Origin: Streptomyces coelicoflavus | GTDB taxonomy: Bacteria; Actinomycetota; Actinomycetes; Streptomycetales; Streptomycetaceae | Assembly (NCBI RefSeq): GCF_003112555.1 | Contig: NZ_BEWB01000022.1 | Location: forward strand, 1 to 64,000 | DNA length: 64,000 nt | Reading direction: 5' to 3' | Part shown: positions 33,654-43,088 of the stretch, piece by piece | How positions within the stretch are numbered: the stretch's first letter is position 1 | Layout: every line of letters starts with the position of its first letter | Made by a program: the position numbers and the translations under genes | Notes under the pieces: generated by a model | Seen by the model: only the letters and a program-made list of their open reading frames with translations | Told to the model about the DNA's origin: nothing | Database searches by the model: none

Positions 33654-35555
33654 ATGAAACGCCTTCCACGTATTGAGCAGTACGGCCTGATTGGCGATAC
33701 GCAGACCAGCGCCCACGTCTGCGACGACGGCATGATCGACTGGCTGTGCCTGCCTCGCTTCGACTCACCGGCCGTGTTTGCCGGCCTGCTCGGCACACAG
33801 AAGCACGGCACCTGGCAGATCTCCCCGGCCTCGTCCGCAGGCCGGCCCGGCTCCGGAACAGTGGCTGGGCGCCGGTACCGCGGTGACTCGCTCGTTCTCG
33901 AATCGCTGTGGCGTACCCCGACTGGTTCGGTCCGGGTCCTGGATTTCATGCCGCCGCGCGACGGGGCCCCGCAGGTGATCCGGATCGTGGAGGGCCTGTG
34001 CGGCGAGGTGGAGATGGTCTCGGCCATGCGTCCTCGGCCCGGGTACGGCAGCGTCAGCCCGTGGATCCACGAGGTCGGTGGGCGCATGGTCGCGGAGGCC
34101 GGCGCGGACGCTCTGTGGCTCGACACCTGCGTCCCGCAGGTGGAGAAGGACGGCGTCGTCGTCAGCGCCTTCACCGTCGCCGCCGGACAGAGCGTGGCGT
34201 TCGTGCTCAGCTGGTGCCCGTCCCATGCAGCCGCCCCTGACGTTGCTGCCCCTGAGACCGCCCTCGCCGAGACGCTCGCCTTCTGGCAGGACTGGACGCA
34301 GGAGTGCACCTACGACGGGCCCTATCGCGAGGCCGTGGTCCGGTCCTCGATCACGCTGAAGGCCATGACCTACGGGCCGAGCGGCGGGATCGTGGCGGCG
34401 CCGACCACGTCGCTTCCCGAGGAGATCGGCGGCGACCGGAACTGGGACTACCGCTTCACCTGGCTGCGCGACGCCGCCACGACGCTCGCCGCACTGCTGG
34501 GGACCGGATACCGGCACGAGGCACAAGCATGGCGGCGATGGCTCCTGCGGGCCGCGGCCGGGGACCCGGAGAACCTGCAGATCATGTACGGGATCACCGG
34601 GGAACGTGACCTGCGGGAGCGGGAGCTTCCCTGGCTTCCCGGGTACGAAGGCTCCTCGCCGGTGCGGGTCGGGAACGGGGCTGCGGATCAGCTGCAGCTG
34701 GACGTGTACGGCGAGGTGATCGACACCCTGTATCTCGCACACCGGAGCGGAGTCGCCCACTGCGCCGACACCGCGGTCCTGCACCAGCGGCTCATCGAGC
34801 ACCTGGTCCAGCGCTGGCGGGAGCCCGACGAGGGCATCTGGGAGATCCGCGGTGCCCGCCGGCACTTCGTCCATTCCAAGGTGATGGCCTGGGTGGCGGT
34901 CGACCGCACCATCCGCCTGGTCGAAGCCGGCGCCCTCAACATCGACGTGGCCCCGCTGGTCGAGCTGCGGGCGGCGATCCACCGGGAGGTCTGTGACAAG
35001 GGTTTCGACCCGGTGCGCAATACCTTCACCCAGTCCTACGGCTCGCAGGAACTGGATGCCGCCACGCTGCTCATCCCCCGCACCGGCTTCCTGCCGCCCG
35101 ATGACCCGCGCGTCATCGGCACCGTGGATGCGGTCCGTCGTGAACTCTCCACGGACGACGGGCTCGTGTACCGGTACCCGACCTGCGGTGAGGACGTCGG
35201 GGTGGACGGCTTGACCGGCGACGAGGGCGCCTTCTTCCTGTGCAACTTCTGGCTCGTCGACGGCCTCGCCCTGACCGGCCGCCCCGACGAGGCGCGCGCC
35301 TTGTTCGAACGCCTCCTGGCTCTGCGCACCGACCTCGGGCTCCTGGCGGAGGAGTACGACCCCGTCCAGCAGCGCCAGCTCGGCAACTTCCCGCAGGCGT
35401 TCAGCCACATGGGCCTGATCCAGAGCGCCCTGCTCCTTCAGCAGATGGCGACGCAGTCCTGCCCCCGCCACGCCGCGCTCGCGGTTCCCGCACCCCGGTC
35501 AACCTCCCGCAGCACGCGCCAGTCCACCGCAGACCTGACGCCGCAGCACGCATAG
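33654..35555 (+). CDS. glycoside hydrolase family 15 (glucoamylase/trehalase-like)
   Basis: A 633-residue cytoplasmic-type GH15 enzyme. The N-terminal beta domain begins RIEQYGLIGDTQTSAHVCDD and contains GMIDWLCLPRFDSPAVFAGL. The (alpha/alpha)6 domain includes GGDRNWDYRFTWLRDAA, the GYEGSSPVRVGN loop, WEIRGARRHFVHSKVMAWVA with a candidate catalytic Glu, and GDEGAFFLCNFW. Family members release glucose from alpha-glucans or cleave trehalose. The C-terminal about 35 residues are Ser/Arg-rich and unlike the family. It directly precedes the conservon genes, 26 bases away. Confidence 0.92.
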   Translation: MKRLPRIEQYGLIGDTQTSAHVCDDGMIDWLCLPRFDSPAVFAGLLGTQKHGTWQISPASSAGRPGSGTVAGRRYRGDSLVLESLWRTPTGSVRVLDFMPPRDGAPQVIRIVEGLCGEVEMVSAMRPRPGYGSVSPWIHEVGGRMVAEAGADALWLDTCVPQVEKDGVVVSAFTVAAGQSVAFVLSWCPSHAAAPDVAAPETALAETLAFWQDWTQECTYDGPYREAVVRSSITLKAMTYGPSGGIVAAPTTSLPEEIGGDRNWDYRFTWLRDAATTLAALLGTGYRHEAQAWRRWLLRAAAGDPENLQIMYGITGERDLRERELPWLPGYEGSSPVRVGNGAADQLQLDVYGEVIDTLYLAHRSGVAHCADTAVLHQRLIEHLVQRWREPDEGIWEIRGARRHFVHSKVMAWVAVDRTIRLVEAGALNIDVAPLVELRAAIHREVCDKGFDPVRNTFTQSYGSQELDAATLLIPRTGFLPPDDPRVIGTVDAVRRELSTDDGLVYRYPTCGEDVGVDGLTGDEGAFFLCNFWLVDGLALTGRPDEARALFERLLALRTDLGLLAEEYDPVQQRQLGNFPQAFSHMGLIQSALLLQQMATQSCPRHAALAVPAPRSTSRSTRQSTADLTPQHA

Positions 35556-35581
35556 CCACCCCACCCCTGACGAGGATTCCC

Positions 35582-37099
35582 ATGCCTGACAGCGCCTTCC
35601 CGGCACGGCCGGCCGCTACCGGCCACCGCAGACGGCGGCCCCCGGTCGACGCGACGACGCTGTACCTCGCCCGTCGCGCCGTGGCACTGCCCCTGGCACT
35701 CCTTGCCGCGCTGCTGCTCGCCGCCTTCGCTCTCCGGTCGGGGTCTGTCGTAGGCCCCGGCTGGGTCCTGGCCGGCCTGGTCTGCGGACTGGCGGCGGTC
35801 GTCGCGGTGGCGGCACACGGAACACGCACCGTCGCCAGTACCGTGCAGTCGGCAGTGGAGGAGTCCCAGGCAGCAGCGCTGACAGCGGTCACAGGGGCAG
35901 CGGCAGCCGTTGAGAAGTCGGTGCTGTGGTCGGCGGACGAGCTGTGCCGCGGAAAACGTCCAGCGTTGCCGGACCCGCACACCGCGCAGTCGCCCACTGC
36001 AAACGCCGGGATCGACAACACGCTGAGTGCCCTCCAGGCGCAGGCCATCATGTCGCTGATCCGCGTGCACGACGAGTCCCAGTCCGTGGTCCTCCTGGAG
36101 GTGCTTCGCCGCCTGGCCATGCGCGAGCACGCCCTGGTCAGCAAGGCACTCCAGGCACTGAGCCAGCTGGAGATGCTGACCGACGACCCGGAGCTGCTGG
36201 CCAAGATCTTCGAGATCGATCACCTCGTGACGCGGATGCGCCGCCAGGTCGAGAGCACGGCGGTCCTGGGAGGACAGTCCCTGCGCAGCGTGCGCCGGCC
36301 CGTTCCCGTCACGACGGCCCTGCGTGGCGCTGTCTCCGAGGTCGTGCAGTATCCGCGGGTGGCCGTCGCGGCCGGATCCGTGGGTGCCGAGCTGGGGCTG
36401 CCCGGCCATGTGGGGCCGGACCTGACGCACCTGCTGGCCGAGCTGATCGAGAACGCCTGCGAGTGTTCGGATCCAGAGACGCGGGTGATGGTGCGCGCGC
36501 AGCGGGTGCCACACGGGCTGGCCATCGAGGTCGAGGACCGCGCCATCCCGATGCACCCGCAGACGCGGGCACAGATGAACCACCTGCTCAAAGCCCCGGA
36601 CGAGGTCGACGTCAGCGGCCAGGTCCGGGCCGGGCAGCTCGGCCTGCTGGTCGCCTCGAAGATCGCCCAGTCACACGGCCTGTCCGTCCTCCTGCAGGAG
36701 AACGCGACGGGAGGCACCACCGCCCTGGTCGTCATACCGGCACGGCTCCTGGTAGCCATTCCATCGGTCGAGGATGCGGGCGCGCCGCCGCCCCAGGAAG
36801 CCCGAACGTCCGGGCGGCAGCCGCAGCAGGTGGCCGCGGCTCGAGCCGCCTCGGGGGCGGGTCAAGCCGCACGCCCGGGCGCCGCTGGGGCGCCGACCGC
36901 AGAGGCAGGTCAGTCGGCTGACGCGCCCGCTCTGCCGACGCGCACACGCCGAACGGAACCTTTCCGTCCACCGCACGAGCGGGAGCAAGCCCCCATGGCC
37001 GCGGCGACGCCCGGACTCGCAGCCGCCTTCCGCAACGGCCTCCAGGCCGGCGGCACCGCCGATTCCCCTCCCGCCTCGGCAGAACATCCAACCCCCTGA
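35582..37099 (+). CDS. conservon sensor-like ATPase (CvnA-type)
   Basis: A 505-residue protein with two N-terminal membrane helices (about 28-48 and 55-75), a coiled-coil/dimerisation region, and a GHKL ATPase domain. The N-box is LLAELIENACECSDP and the later glycine region is QLGLLVASKIAQSHG. The His phosphorylation site of true kinases is not evident, as is usual in conservons. A Pro/Ala-rich tail follows. It heads the four-gene conservon module that forms a G-protein-like signalling complex at the membrane in Streptomyces. Confidence 0.92.
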   Translation: MPDSAFPARPAATGHRRRRPPVDATTLYLARRAVALPLALLAALLLAAFALRSGSVVGPGWVLAGLVCGLAAVVAVAAHGTRTVASTVQSAVEESQAAALTAVTGAAAAVEKSVLWSADELCRGKRPALPDPHTAQSPTANAGIDNTLSALQAQAIMSLIRVHDESQSVVLLEVLRRLAMREHALVSKALQALSQLEMLTDDPELLAKIFEIDHLVTRMRRQVESTAVLGGQSLRSVRRPVPVTTALRGAVSEVVQYPRVAVAAGSVGAELGLPGHVGPDLTHLLAELIENACECSDPETRVMVRAQRVPHGLAIEVEDRAIPMHPQTRAQMNHLLKAPDEVDVSGQVRAGQLGLLVASKIAQSHGLSVLLQENATGGTTALVVIPARLLVAIPSVEDAGAPPPQEARTSGRQPQQVAAARAASGAGQAARPGAAGAPTAEAGQSADAPALPTRTRRTEPFRPPHEREQAPMAAATPGLAAAFRNGLQAGGTADSPPASAEHPTP

Positions 37100-37160
37100 C
37101 CCGTCCGTTCCCGGTGGCCCGGCACATCCACTGGCCCTTCCCCCTTCTGGAGCGACCCCT

Positions 37161-37676
37161 ATGAGCACCCACCACGCGATGCACAACATGACCGGCGACA
37201 TGCCCGCATCCGCGACGACCACAAGCGGACAGCGGGACAGCATGGTCTGGCTGCTGCGTCAGTTCGCCTCCGAGACGCTGGGTGTCACGCACGCCGTGCT
37301 GATCTCGCGCGACGGACTGCGGCTGCTGGACAGTGACGTCGACAAGGACTGGGCGGACGAGCTGTCGGCCGCCTTCAGCGGGGTGGCCTCCCTCGCGGCG
37401 AACATCACCGGTCCGCGTGGGAAGAAGAGGCCGGCGGGCCAGGTCATCATCGAGCGATCCGACTGCCTGTTCTTCGTCCAGAGCGCCGGGCGCAGCGCGG
37501 CCTTCGACAACCACCCCGGTAACGAACGCGGTGAGGTGGACACGATCCTCGCCGTCATCGCCACCCGGGACGCCGACGTGGGCACCGTCGGCTTCGAGAT
37601 GGGGCGCCTGGTCCAGAAGTTCGCCCCGTACATGGTGATCCCCGTCCGTGGCGGCACGGGCGGAGAGGTCCGGTGA
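37161..37676 (+). CDS. roadblock/LC7 protein (CvnB-type)
   Basis: A 171-residue protein. The roadblock/LC7 domain spans about 26-145, with WLLRQFASETLGVTHAVLIS and DGLRLLDSD at its start and a characteristic GYM-like end (KFAPYMVIPVR). In conservons this protein is thought to regulate the GTPase partner. Compared with typical CvnB proteins (about 130-140 residues) it has a longer, Met/Thr-rich N-terminus. The stop overlaps the next GTG start. Confidence 0.93.
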   Translation: MSTHHAMHNMTGDMPASATTTSGQRDSMVWLLRQFASETLGVTHAVLISRDGLRLLDSDVDKDWADELSAAFSGVASLAANITGPRGKKRPAGQVIIERSDCLFFVQSAGRSAAFDNHPGNERGEVDTILAVIATRDADVGTVGFEMGRLVQKFAPYMVIPVRGGTGGEVR

Positions 37677-38080
37677 GCACGTACGGCCGCGCGGCCGAGG
37701 AGTCGGCGTTCGTGCGGACCTACACCGTGACGCGCGGGCGTACCAAGCCGCGGCACCTGCTCGCTCTGGAAACCGTCCTGGAGGCTGGGCAGGGAAGGCC
37801 AGGCCCGGCGCAAGCCGAGGAGTGCGAGGAGATTCTCGCCCTGTGCCGGGAGCGCCGGCGGTCGGTGGTCGAGCTGGCGGGCCGCCTCGGCCGGCCCGTG
37901 ACCGCCGTCAAGATCCTCGTTTCCGACCTCCTGGACGCCGACGCCCTCGTCGTCCCCCTGACCCATCCCTATGCCGATACCGGCGCGGGCTCCGGCCCGT
38001 CTGTCCAACTGCTGGCAGCCGTAACAGCTGGCTTGAAGAGGAAGTGGCCTGATGCCGTTGCCTACTGCCAGGCCGGATGA
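37673..38080 (+). CDS. DUF742 protein (CvnC-type)
   Basis: A 135-residue DUF742 protein with FVRTYTVTRGRTKPRHLLAL and a winged-helix-like VVELAGRLGRPVTAVKILVS followed by DLLDADALVV. It is the third member of the conservon, conserved in order between roadblock and GTPase. The GTG at 37673 overlaps the upstream stop, and its own end overlaps the GTPase start by 29 bases. Confidence 0.93.
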   Translation: MSTYGRAAEESAFVRTYTVTRGRTKPRHLLALETVLEAGQGRPGPAQAEECEEILALCRERRRSVVELAGRLGRPVTAVKILVSDLLDADALVVPLTHPYADTGAGSGPSVQLLAAVTAGLKRKWPDAVAYCQAG

Positions 38081-38723
38081 TCCGGCCGCGGTGCTGCATA
38101 GTTCGCCGCCCCCGCGGGCCGGTGCACCGACCGTGCTGAAAATCGTGATCGCCGGCGGATTCGGCGCGGGCAAGACCACCGCCGTGGGCGCCGTCAGCGA
38201 GATCACGCCGCTGAGCACGGAGGAGTACCTGACCGAGGCGAGCGCGGACGTCGACAGCCTGGCGGGCATCGAGGCGAAGGTGACCACCACGGTCGCCTTC
38301 GACTTCGGCCGACTGAGCCTGCCCGACGCGCCGATGCCTCTGGAGCTGTTCCTGTTCGGCACGCCGGGTGAGGACCGGTTCGTCGACCTCTGGTACGACC
38401 TCTCCCGCGGCGCCGTTGGCGCGGTCGTCCTGGTCGACACCCGCCGTTTGGAGAGCAGCTTCACGCCCGTCAGCTTCTTCGAGGACATCGGCCTGCCCTT
38501 CGTCGTCGCGGTCAACCAGTTCGACGGGGCGCACCGCTACCACCCCGAGCAGGTCCGCGCCGCTCTCGAACTCCCCGCTGCCGTGCCGGTGGTCACCTGC
38601 GACGCCCGCGACACGAATCACGTCGCCGGCGTTCTGCTGGCCCTCGTCGACCACGCCGTGAATAGCGTCGCGACCATCAATCGCGCTGGTCACGCCCCTT
38701 CTACCACCTTCCAGGACGCCTGA
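38052..38723 (+). CDS. conservon GTPase (CvnD-type)
   Basis: A 223-residue small GTP-binding protein. The P-loop is GGFGAGKTT, the switch region is LFLFGTPGEDRFVDLWYDL, and the base-recognition motif is NQFD, in place of NKxD. The family works with CvnA-C at the membrane in control of development and secondary metabolism. The ATG at 38052 lies inside the DUF742 gene; its stop overlaps the GAF gene start (TGATG). Confidence 0.93.
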   Translation: MPLPTARPDDPAAVLHSSPPPRAGAPTVLKIVIAGGFGAGKTTAVGAVSEITPLSTEEYLTEASADVDSLAGIEAKVTTTVAFDFGRLSLPDAPMPLELFLFGTPGEDRFVDLWYDLSRGAVGAVVLVDTRRLESSFTPVSFFEDIGLPFVVAVNQFDGAHRYHPEQVRAALELPAAVPVVTCDARDTNHVAGVLLALVDHAVNSVATINRAGHAPSTTFQDA

Positions 38724-39364
38724 TGTCACAGCACCCCAGCGACCCCTACCGCACGCCGCAGGCCACCCCGCCCGCGCGGTCCTTGCCGCGCCGCGACATG
38801 CGGGACGCCATCGGTGGCTCAGTCGCCCAGCCCGCCGCCGCCCTCACCAGTCAGTCGCCCCAGCAGTCACTGGAGCTGGCGCAGCGCTACGAGCTGTTGC
38901 ACCGCCTGGGCGTGCCCACCGTGGCCAACGAGGACTTCGACGACATGGCAAGCCACATGGCTGAGCGGGCGGGATTCCTGTACGGATTTGTCAACCTGGG
39001 CTTGGAGAAGCAGAAGTTCGTCGGACTGCACCAGCCGCCCGCGGACAGCGGGTACGTCATCGTCGGCCGCACCATGAGCCGCGACCACGGCTGGTGCCCG
39101 GAGGTCATGGCCCGCAGGAAGGCCCTGCCGCTGCACGACGTGCACGCCAGCCCGCGCTTCAGCGGCAACGCGGTCGTCGACGCCGTCGGGATCCGCTCCT
39201 ACTTCGGCGCCCCGCTCATCCACGAGAGCGGTGTTGTGCTGGGCACGGTGTGCGTCATCGACCCCGAGAAGCGACCTCTGAGCGAGGCCCGACGGATCAG
39301 GGACATCACCATCAACACCGGCGCGCAGGTGATGGACCACATGTCCCGGGCTCCCCTCCGCTAG
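38723..39364 (+). CDS. GAF domain sensor-like protein of the conservon operon
   Basis: A 213-residue protein. A disordered N-terminus (about 1-45) precedes a GAF domain with LGLEKQKFVGLHQPP, SRDHGWCPEVMARRKALPLH and YFGAPLIHESGVVLGTVCVI. The GWC and PLHDV positions are typical of GAF proteins that bind a ligand or chromophore. Overlap with the GTPase gene indicates a shared transcript, so it may feed a signal to the conservon. Confidence 0.88.
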   Translation: MSQHPSDPYRTPQATPPARSLPRRDMRDAIGGSVAQPAAALTSQSPQQSLELAQRYELLHRLGVPTVANEDFDDMASHMAERAGFLYGFVNLGLEKQKFVGLHQPPADSGYVIVGRTMSRDHGWCPEVMARRKALPLHDVHASPRFSGNAVVDAVGIRSYFGAPLIHESGVVLGTVCVIDPEKRPLSEARRIRDITINTGAQVMDHMSRAPLR

Positions 39365-39445
39365 GCCATTTCACCCCCACCCGGGAGCCGTAGGCGAATC
39401 CCCGGCAGCTCCACGTTGCGACCTTCATCCAGGGAGAGGGAGACC

Positions 39446-40840
39446 ATGTCCGCCACACCCACCACGCCTCCACCGGCGCTGCGTCCCTACCTCGGCGAGA
39501 CTGACGAGGACGTCGCATGGCACGAGCTGCTCTGGCACGAGGCCGATGCCTTCGCGGTCGAGCACGCCGCGCCGCAGGCCGTGCGGATGGAGGCCGCTCC
39601 GGACAGGGTGGAGCGCAAGGTCGCCGGTCTAATGGCCGCCCGGGGCTGGTTCGCCGTCACCATCCCGGCCGCCTTCGGCGGGCTGGGTGCCGGACACGTG
39701 GCCAAGACCATCCTGGTCCACCGCATCGCACGGGTCTCGGCCGCTGCCGCCGCCATCCTGCAGGCCACCCTCATCCCCGTCGGCGCCCTGCTGCACTTCG
39801 CCACCTACGAGCAGAAGGGCCGCTGGCTTCCCCAGGTCGCGAACGGGTCACTGCTGCTGTCGATCGCCGTGACCGAACCACAAGCCGGCGGACACATCGG
39901 CGGGATCGAAGCCACCGCCGAACGCACCGGCAACGAGTGGGTGATCACCGGGAGCAAGATCCACATCGGTAACAGTCACCTCGCCGGGGCCCACCTCGTC
40001 GTCGCCCGTACCGCCGCAGCCGGAGTGAGCACCTCCCAGGCGCTGACCGCGTTCATGGTCGAAGCCGACCGCCCAGGACTCTCGCTCCCCGCCCATCGTG
40101 CCGGGCTCGGTCTGCACGGCTTCTCCGCCGGCCGCCTCGACCTCGACCACGTCCGCGTCCCCGACGACAACGTGGTCGGAGAGATCGGCCAAGGTCTGGC
40201 AGTGGCCCAGAGCAGCAGCATCATCTACGGCCGCCCCAACCTGGCCGCCCTCAGCCTCGGCATCCACGAAGCAGTCGTGGACACCACCACCAGCCGGCTC
40301 AAGACCCGCCCCCGCTACCAGGGCGCCCTGTCCGACCTGCCCGTCCTGCGGGACCGCGTCGGCGGCATGGAGGCCCGCCTGCGCGCCGGCCGGATACTCG
40401 CCTACCAGTCCGTGCACCTCCTCGACCGGGGCCTGCCCTGCGACGCCGAACTGATCAACTCGAAATACCTCGGCCACCAGTGGGCCATGCAGTCCGCCCA
40501 GGACGCCATGGAACTGCACGGCGCCCACGCCCTCGACGGTGACTACGTCCTCCAGCGCCTGTGGCGCGACATCCAGCACACCTACCCACCCGCCGGGACC
40601 GGTGAAGTCCAGCGCATACGCCTGGCGGATGCCGCCTTCGACGAGGACCACATCCAGTGGTCGGAACACCTCGCCGCCGAGGCCGCCTGGGCACGCCCGC
40701 CCCGACCGCCGCATGAGCCCCCGTGCGCGGCAGCCCGTAACTCCCCACCGCCGCGTACGGGCCCGTGCCGCCGGCCCCCGTCCCCCGCAGGGGCCGACGG
40801 CACCCCTCCCAGTGACCGTCCATCCCAGCCCAGAAAGTGA
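39446..40840 (+). CDS. acyl-CoA dehydrogenase-like flavoenzyme
   Basis: A 464-residue protein with an N-terminal helical domain, a middle beta domain (SIAVTEPQAGGHIGGIEATA, TGSKIHIGN) and a C-terminal helical domain (QDAMELHGAHALDGDYVLQR). These are the FAD-binding hallmarks of the family. The last about 60 residues are Pro/Arg-rich and unlike the family. The conserved catalytic Glu cannot be assigned with confidence, so oxidation of a carrier-bound or unusual substrate is possible. The ATG at 39446 has AGGGAGAGGGAGA upstream. Confidence 0.88.
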   Translation: MSATPTTPPPALRPYLGETDEDVAWHELLWHEADAFAVEHAAPQAVRMEAAPDRVERKVAGLMAARGWFAVTIPAAFGGLGAGHVAKTILVHRIARVSAAAAAILQATLIPVGALLHFATYEQKGRWLPQVANGSLLLSIAVTEPQAGGHIGGIEATAERTGNEWVITGSKIHIGNSHLAGAHLVVARTAAAGVSTSQALTAFMVEADRPGLSLPAHRAGLGLHGFSAGRLDLDHVRVPDDNVVGEIGQGLAVAQSSSIIYGRPNLAALSLGIHEAVVDTTTSRLKTRPRYQGALSDLPVLRDRVGGMEARLRAGRILAYQSVHLLDRGLPCDAELINSKYLGHQWAMQSAQDAMELHGAHALDGDYVLQRLWRDIQHTYPPAGTGEVQRIRLADAAFDEDHIQWSEHLAAEAAWARPPRPPHEPPCAAARNSPPPRTGPCRRPPSPAGADGTPPSDRPSQPRK

Positions 40841-40844
40841 CACC

Positions 40845-41327
40845 GTGACCCCGTCCGTAACGACCAGCGCTCCCGTCACTCCTCTGACACCGACCCTGCA
40901 GCGCGTCGCCCAGCACCTGGTAGGCGGCCTCACACCAAAGGAGATCGCCACCCAGACCCGGCTGTCGGCCGTGACCGTCCGCCACTACATCCGCGACATC
41001 CGCGAAAGCCTCCACTGCCCGCCCCGCTGCAAGCCCCCGGTGATCGTGCACCACCTTCTCGCCGCCCGGCAGGTGGCCACTCCCCCAGCAGACAGGCCCG
41101 CGCCGAAGCTCGGCCCGGACCAGCTGCTGCTGCTCCGAGCCGTCGCCGAGCACAGCGACCCCCGCGACATCGCCATCGCCGCCAAGCTCGCCCCCGCCGA
41201 CCAGCGCGCCGCACTCGACCAGCTCCTCACCGACACCGTCGCGCAGAACCCCACCCATCTGGTGATTCTGGCGCACGGCTGGAAGCTGCTGCCGGCCCAG
41301 CCGACACAGCGCGGAGGAAGCCAGTGA
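40845..41327 (+). CDS. LuxR-type helix-turn-helix protein
   Basis: A 160-residue protein. A LuxR/GerE-like HTH (LQRVAQHLVGGLTPKEIATQ, TRLSAVTVRHYIRDI) lies at the N-terminus rather than at the end, followed by an uncharacterised helical region. There is no receiver domain. It starts with GTG at 40845, four bases after the acyl-CoA dehydrogenase stop, and its end overlaps the next gene by GTGA. It may regulate the downstream peptide cluster, which is inference from position. Confidence 0.72.
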   Translation: MTPSVTTSAPVTPLTPTLQRVAQHLVGGLTPKEIATQTRLSAVTVRHYIRDIRESLHCPPRCKPPVIVHHLLAARQVATPPADRPAPKLGPDQLLLLRAVAEHSDPRDIAIAAKLAPADQRAALDQLLTDTVAQNPTHLVILAHGWKLLPAQPTQRGGSQ

Positions 41328-41974
41328 CCCGGGCCCCGGCCTCTGCAGCTGATCGGGAGCAGTCACCCGCGGCACCTTTCGCTCCGGCGCCTTCGGCCGC
41401 CGTGTACGAGGTGCGCACGTTACGCACGGACGCCGAGCGCGAGGAAGCCGCCGCCCTCGTCCAGGACAGCCAGCGCTGGCTCACCCTGCATGGTCTCCCC
41501 GTACCCGGGCAAGCCGACATTCCGGGCCTCCTCCGCGACCCGAAGACGAAGCCGGCCGGACTCTTCGAGGACGGGAGACTGCTGGCCTGCCTGATTCCCG
41601 AGCGCGACCCCGGCCTCAGCTGGGGCGAAGGCCCCTGTCTCTTCCTCGGCTACGTCCACACCCTGCCCGACGAGAGCGACGACATCACCCGCCTGATCAC
41701 CCTGTGGGCATCGGACTTCGCCGCCCGCTTGGGGCTCCCGCACGTCCGTGCCGAGGTCACGACCCACCTCGGCTACCCCGTGGAGTCCCGAGCCGACCTC
41801 TGTCTCCGACTCATCAACTACGGCTGGAACTTGATCGGGTCCGGCCGGGCACACGACGGCAATCAAGGAGTCCGCCTCGAATTGCCAGCCGAACACCGTG
41901 CCGGACTCCACGCGCTGATCAGCTGCCAAGTCCACCTGCCTGAGCCGATCTCCCCTGATCGGAGCAGCCTGTGA
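41324..41974 (+). CDS. GNAT-like protein of unknown function
   Basis: A 216-residue protein with weak resemblance to GNAT acyltransferases. It has a strand-helix start (YEVRTLRTDAEREEAAALVQ), the segment AGLFEDGRLLACLIPERDPG, and a helix near LWASDFAARLGLPHVRAEVT. The canonical acetyl-CoA loop (Q/RxxGxG/A) is not clear. It is coupled by GTGA overlaps to both the HTH gene and the DUF6624 gene. It may be a degenerate or divergent acyltransferase. Confidence 0.55.
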   Translation: MTRAPASAADREQSPAAPFAPAPSAAVYEVRTLRTDAEREEAAALVQDSQRWLTLHGLPVPGQADIPGLLRDPKTKPAGLFEDGRLLACLIPERDPGLSWGEGPCLFLGYVHTLPDESDDITRLITLWASDFAARLGLPHVRAEVTTHLGYPVESRADLCLRLINYGWNLIGSGRAHDGNQGVRLELPAEHRAGLHALISCQVHLPEPISPDRSSL

Positions 41975-42546
41975 CAACCGACGAACCGCAGCGGCCGGAC
42001 CTCGCCCGCGAGCTGATTGCCCGTGCCGCGCAATCCGCCCGGCACCGGGCCAAGCGCGTACGCAATCAGCTCGACGCCATCCAAGTGGGTCAAGGCCGTC
42101 ACATCGACCACGTCAACGCCAGAATCCTGGGCCACATCCTGGCCGACCACGATTGGCCCGGCCATCGCCTCGTCGGCCTCGACGGCGCCCGCGCCGCATG
42201 GAGCATCGCCCTGCACAGCGACGACGACTACGCCCTTCAGCGCGCCGCCACCACCCTGCTCGGACGTGCGGTCCAGGCCGGCGACGCGCTCGTCCAGCAC
42301 TGGGCGCACCTGCACGACCGCGCCCTCGTCACCAGTGGACGCGCCCAGGAGTACGGCACCCAGTTCCTGCTGAGCGCCGACGGGATCGAGCTGTGCCCGC
42401 TGCGCGCGCCGGGGTCCGTCGACGCACGCAGAGCCACCGTGGGTCTGCCGCCCCTTGCCGTCGCTTTCACAACGGTGCGCCGCCGCTACGCACCGGACAG
42501 CTCCGCCGACGAAGCCCCGACCGTCCTCCTCTCGGGGGCCGCGTGA
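41971..42546 (+). CDS. DUF6624 family protein
   Basis: A 191-residue protein with the family pattern HVNARILGHILADHDWPGHR, LVGLDGARAAWSIALHSDDD and LVTSGRAQEYGTQF. No function is known; family members often lie near secondary metabolite genes. It overlaps the GNAT-like gene (GTGA). Candidate catalytic or ligand residues are the conserved His, Asp and Trp in these strings. Confidence 0.78.
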   Translation: MTTDEPQRPDLARELIARAAQSARHRAKRVRNQLDAIQVGQGRHIDHVNARILGHILADHDWPGHRLVGLDGARAAWSIALHSDDDYALQRAATTLLGRAVQAGDALVQHWAHLHDRALVTSGRAQEYGTQFLLSADGIELCPLRAPGSVDARRATVGLPPLAVAFTTVRRRYAPDSSADEAPTVLLSGAA

Positions 42547-42620
42547 ACCAGCAGAACCCCGGGTTCTCTATCCGCCAGCCCACCTGCCGCAAATCTGCTC
42601 TGGGAAAGGTTCGTTGCCCG

Positions 42621-43088
42621 ATGAAGCTCACCACCGCCGTCCTCGCTGCCGGTGCTGCCGTCTCCCTCACCACCGCCGTGGTCGGAGCCACCCGGCTCAA
42701 GCAAGACGCACGGCATCAGGCCGAGCGTAACGAGGCGTTCCTCACCGGCACCCAGCTCGACTGGCTGGCTCAGGTGTCCAACAGCCCCGCCCTCGCCAGG
42801 CTGTGGGCTCCCGAGGACCTCGACGCCAAGGAGTACATGCAGCTGCTCGCGGCCAATCGGCTCATCTGCATGCTCAGCGTTCGCGACCGTCTCGGCTTCG
42901 TCCGTACCGGACATCTGCCGTTCTACGCCGCGAAGCTGATGGAGAGCGACGTCTGCCAGCGCTATTGGAAGCGGTTCGGCGGCCTCCGTGCCGAGGAGGC
43001 CGAGGGCGATGAGCAGGCCGAGCACTTCACCCGGGTGCTGGACCAGGCCGCCAAGAATCGCCCGCAGGCGCAGCGCGCAGCAACCTGA
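42621..43088 (+). CDS. DUF6082 family membrane-anchored protein
   Basis: A 155-residue protein with one N-terminal membrane helix (about 4-22) and a soluble helical domain with TQLDWLAQVSNSPALARLWA and AANRLICMLSVRDRLGFVRT. DUF6082 is widespread in Streptomyces with no known activity. The ATG at 42621 is chosen over an upstream GTG at 42543 because the hydrophobic start then sits at the N-terminus as in relatives. It is the last gene before the lanthipeptide precursors. Confidence 0.75.
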   Translation: MKLTTAVLAAGAAVSLTTAVVGATRLKQDARHQAERNEAFLTGTQLDWLAQVSNSPALARLWAPEDLDAKEYMQLLAANRLICMLSVRDRLGFVRTGHLPFYAAKLMESDVCQRYWKRFGGLRAEEAEGDEQAEHFTRVLDQAAKNRPQAQRAAT

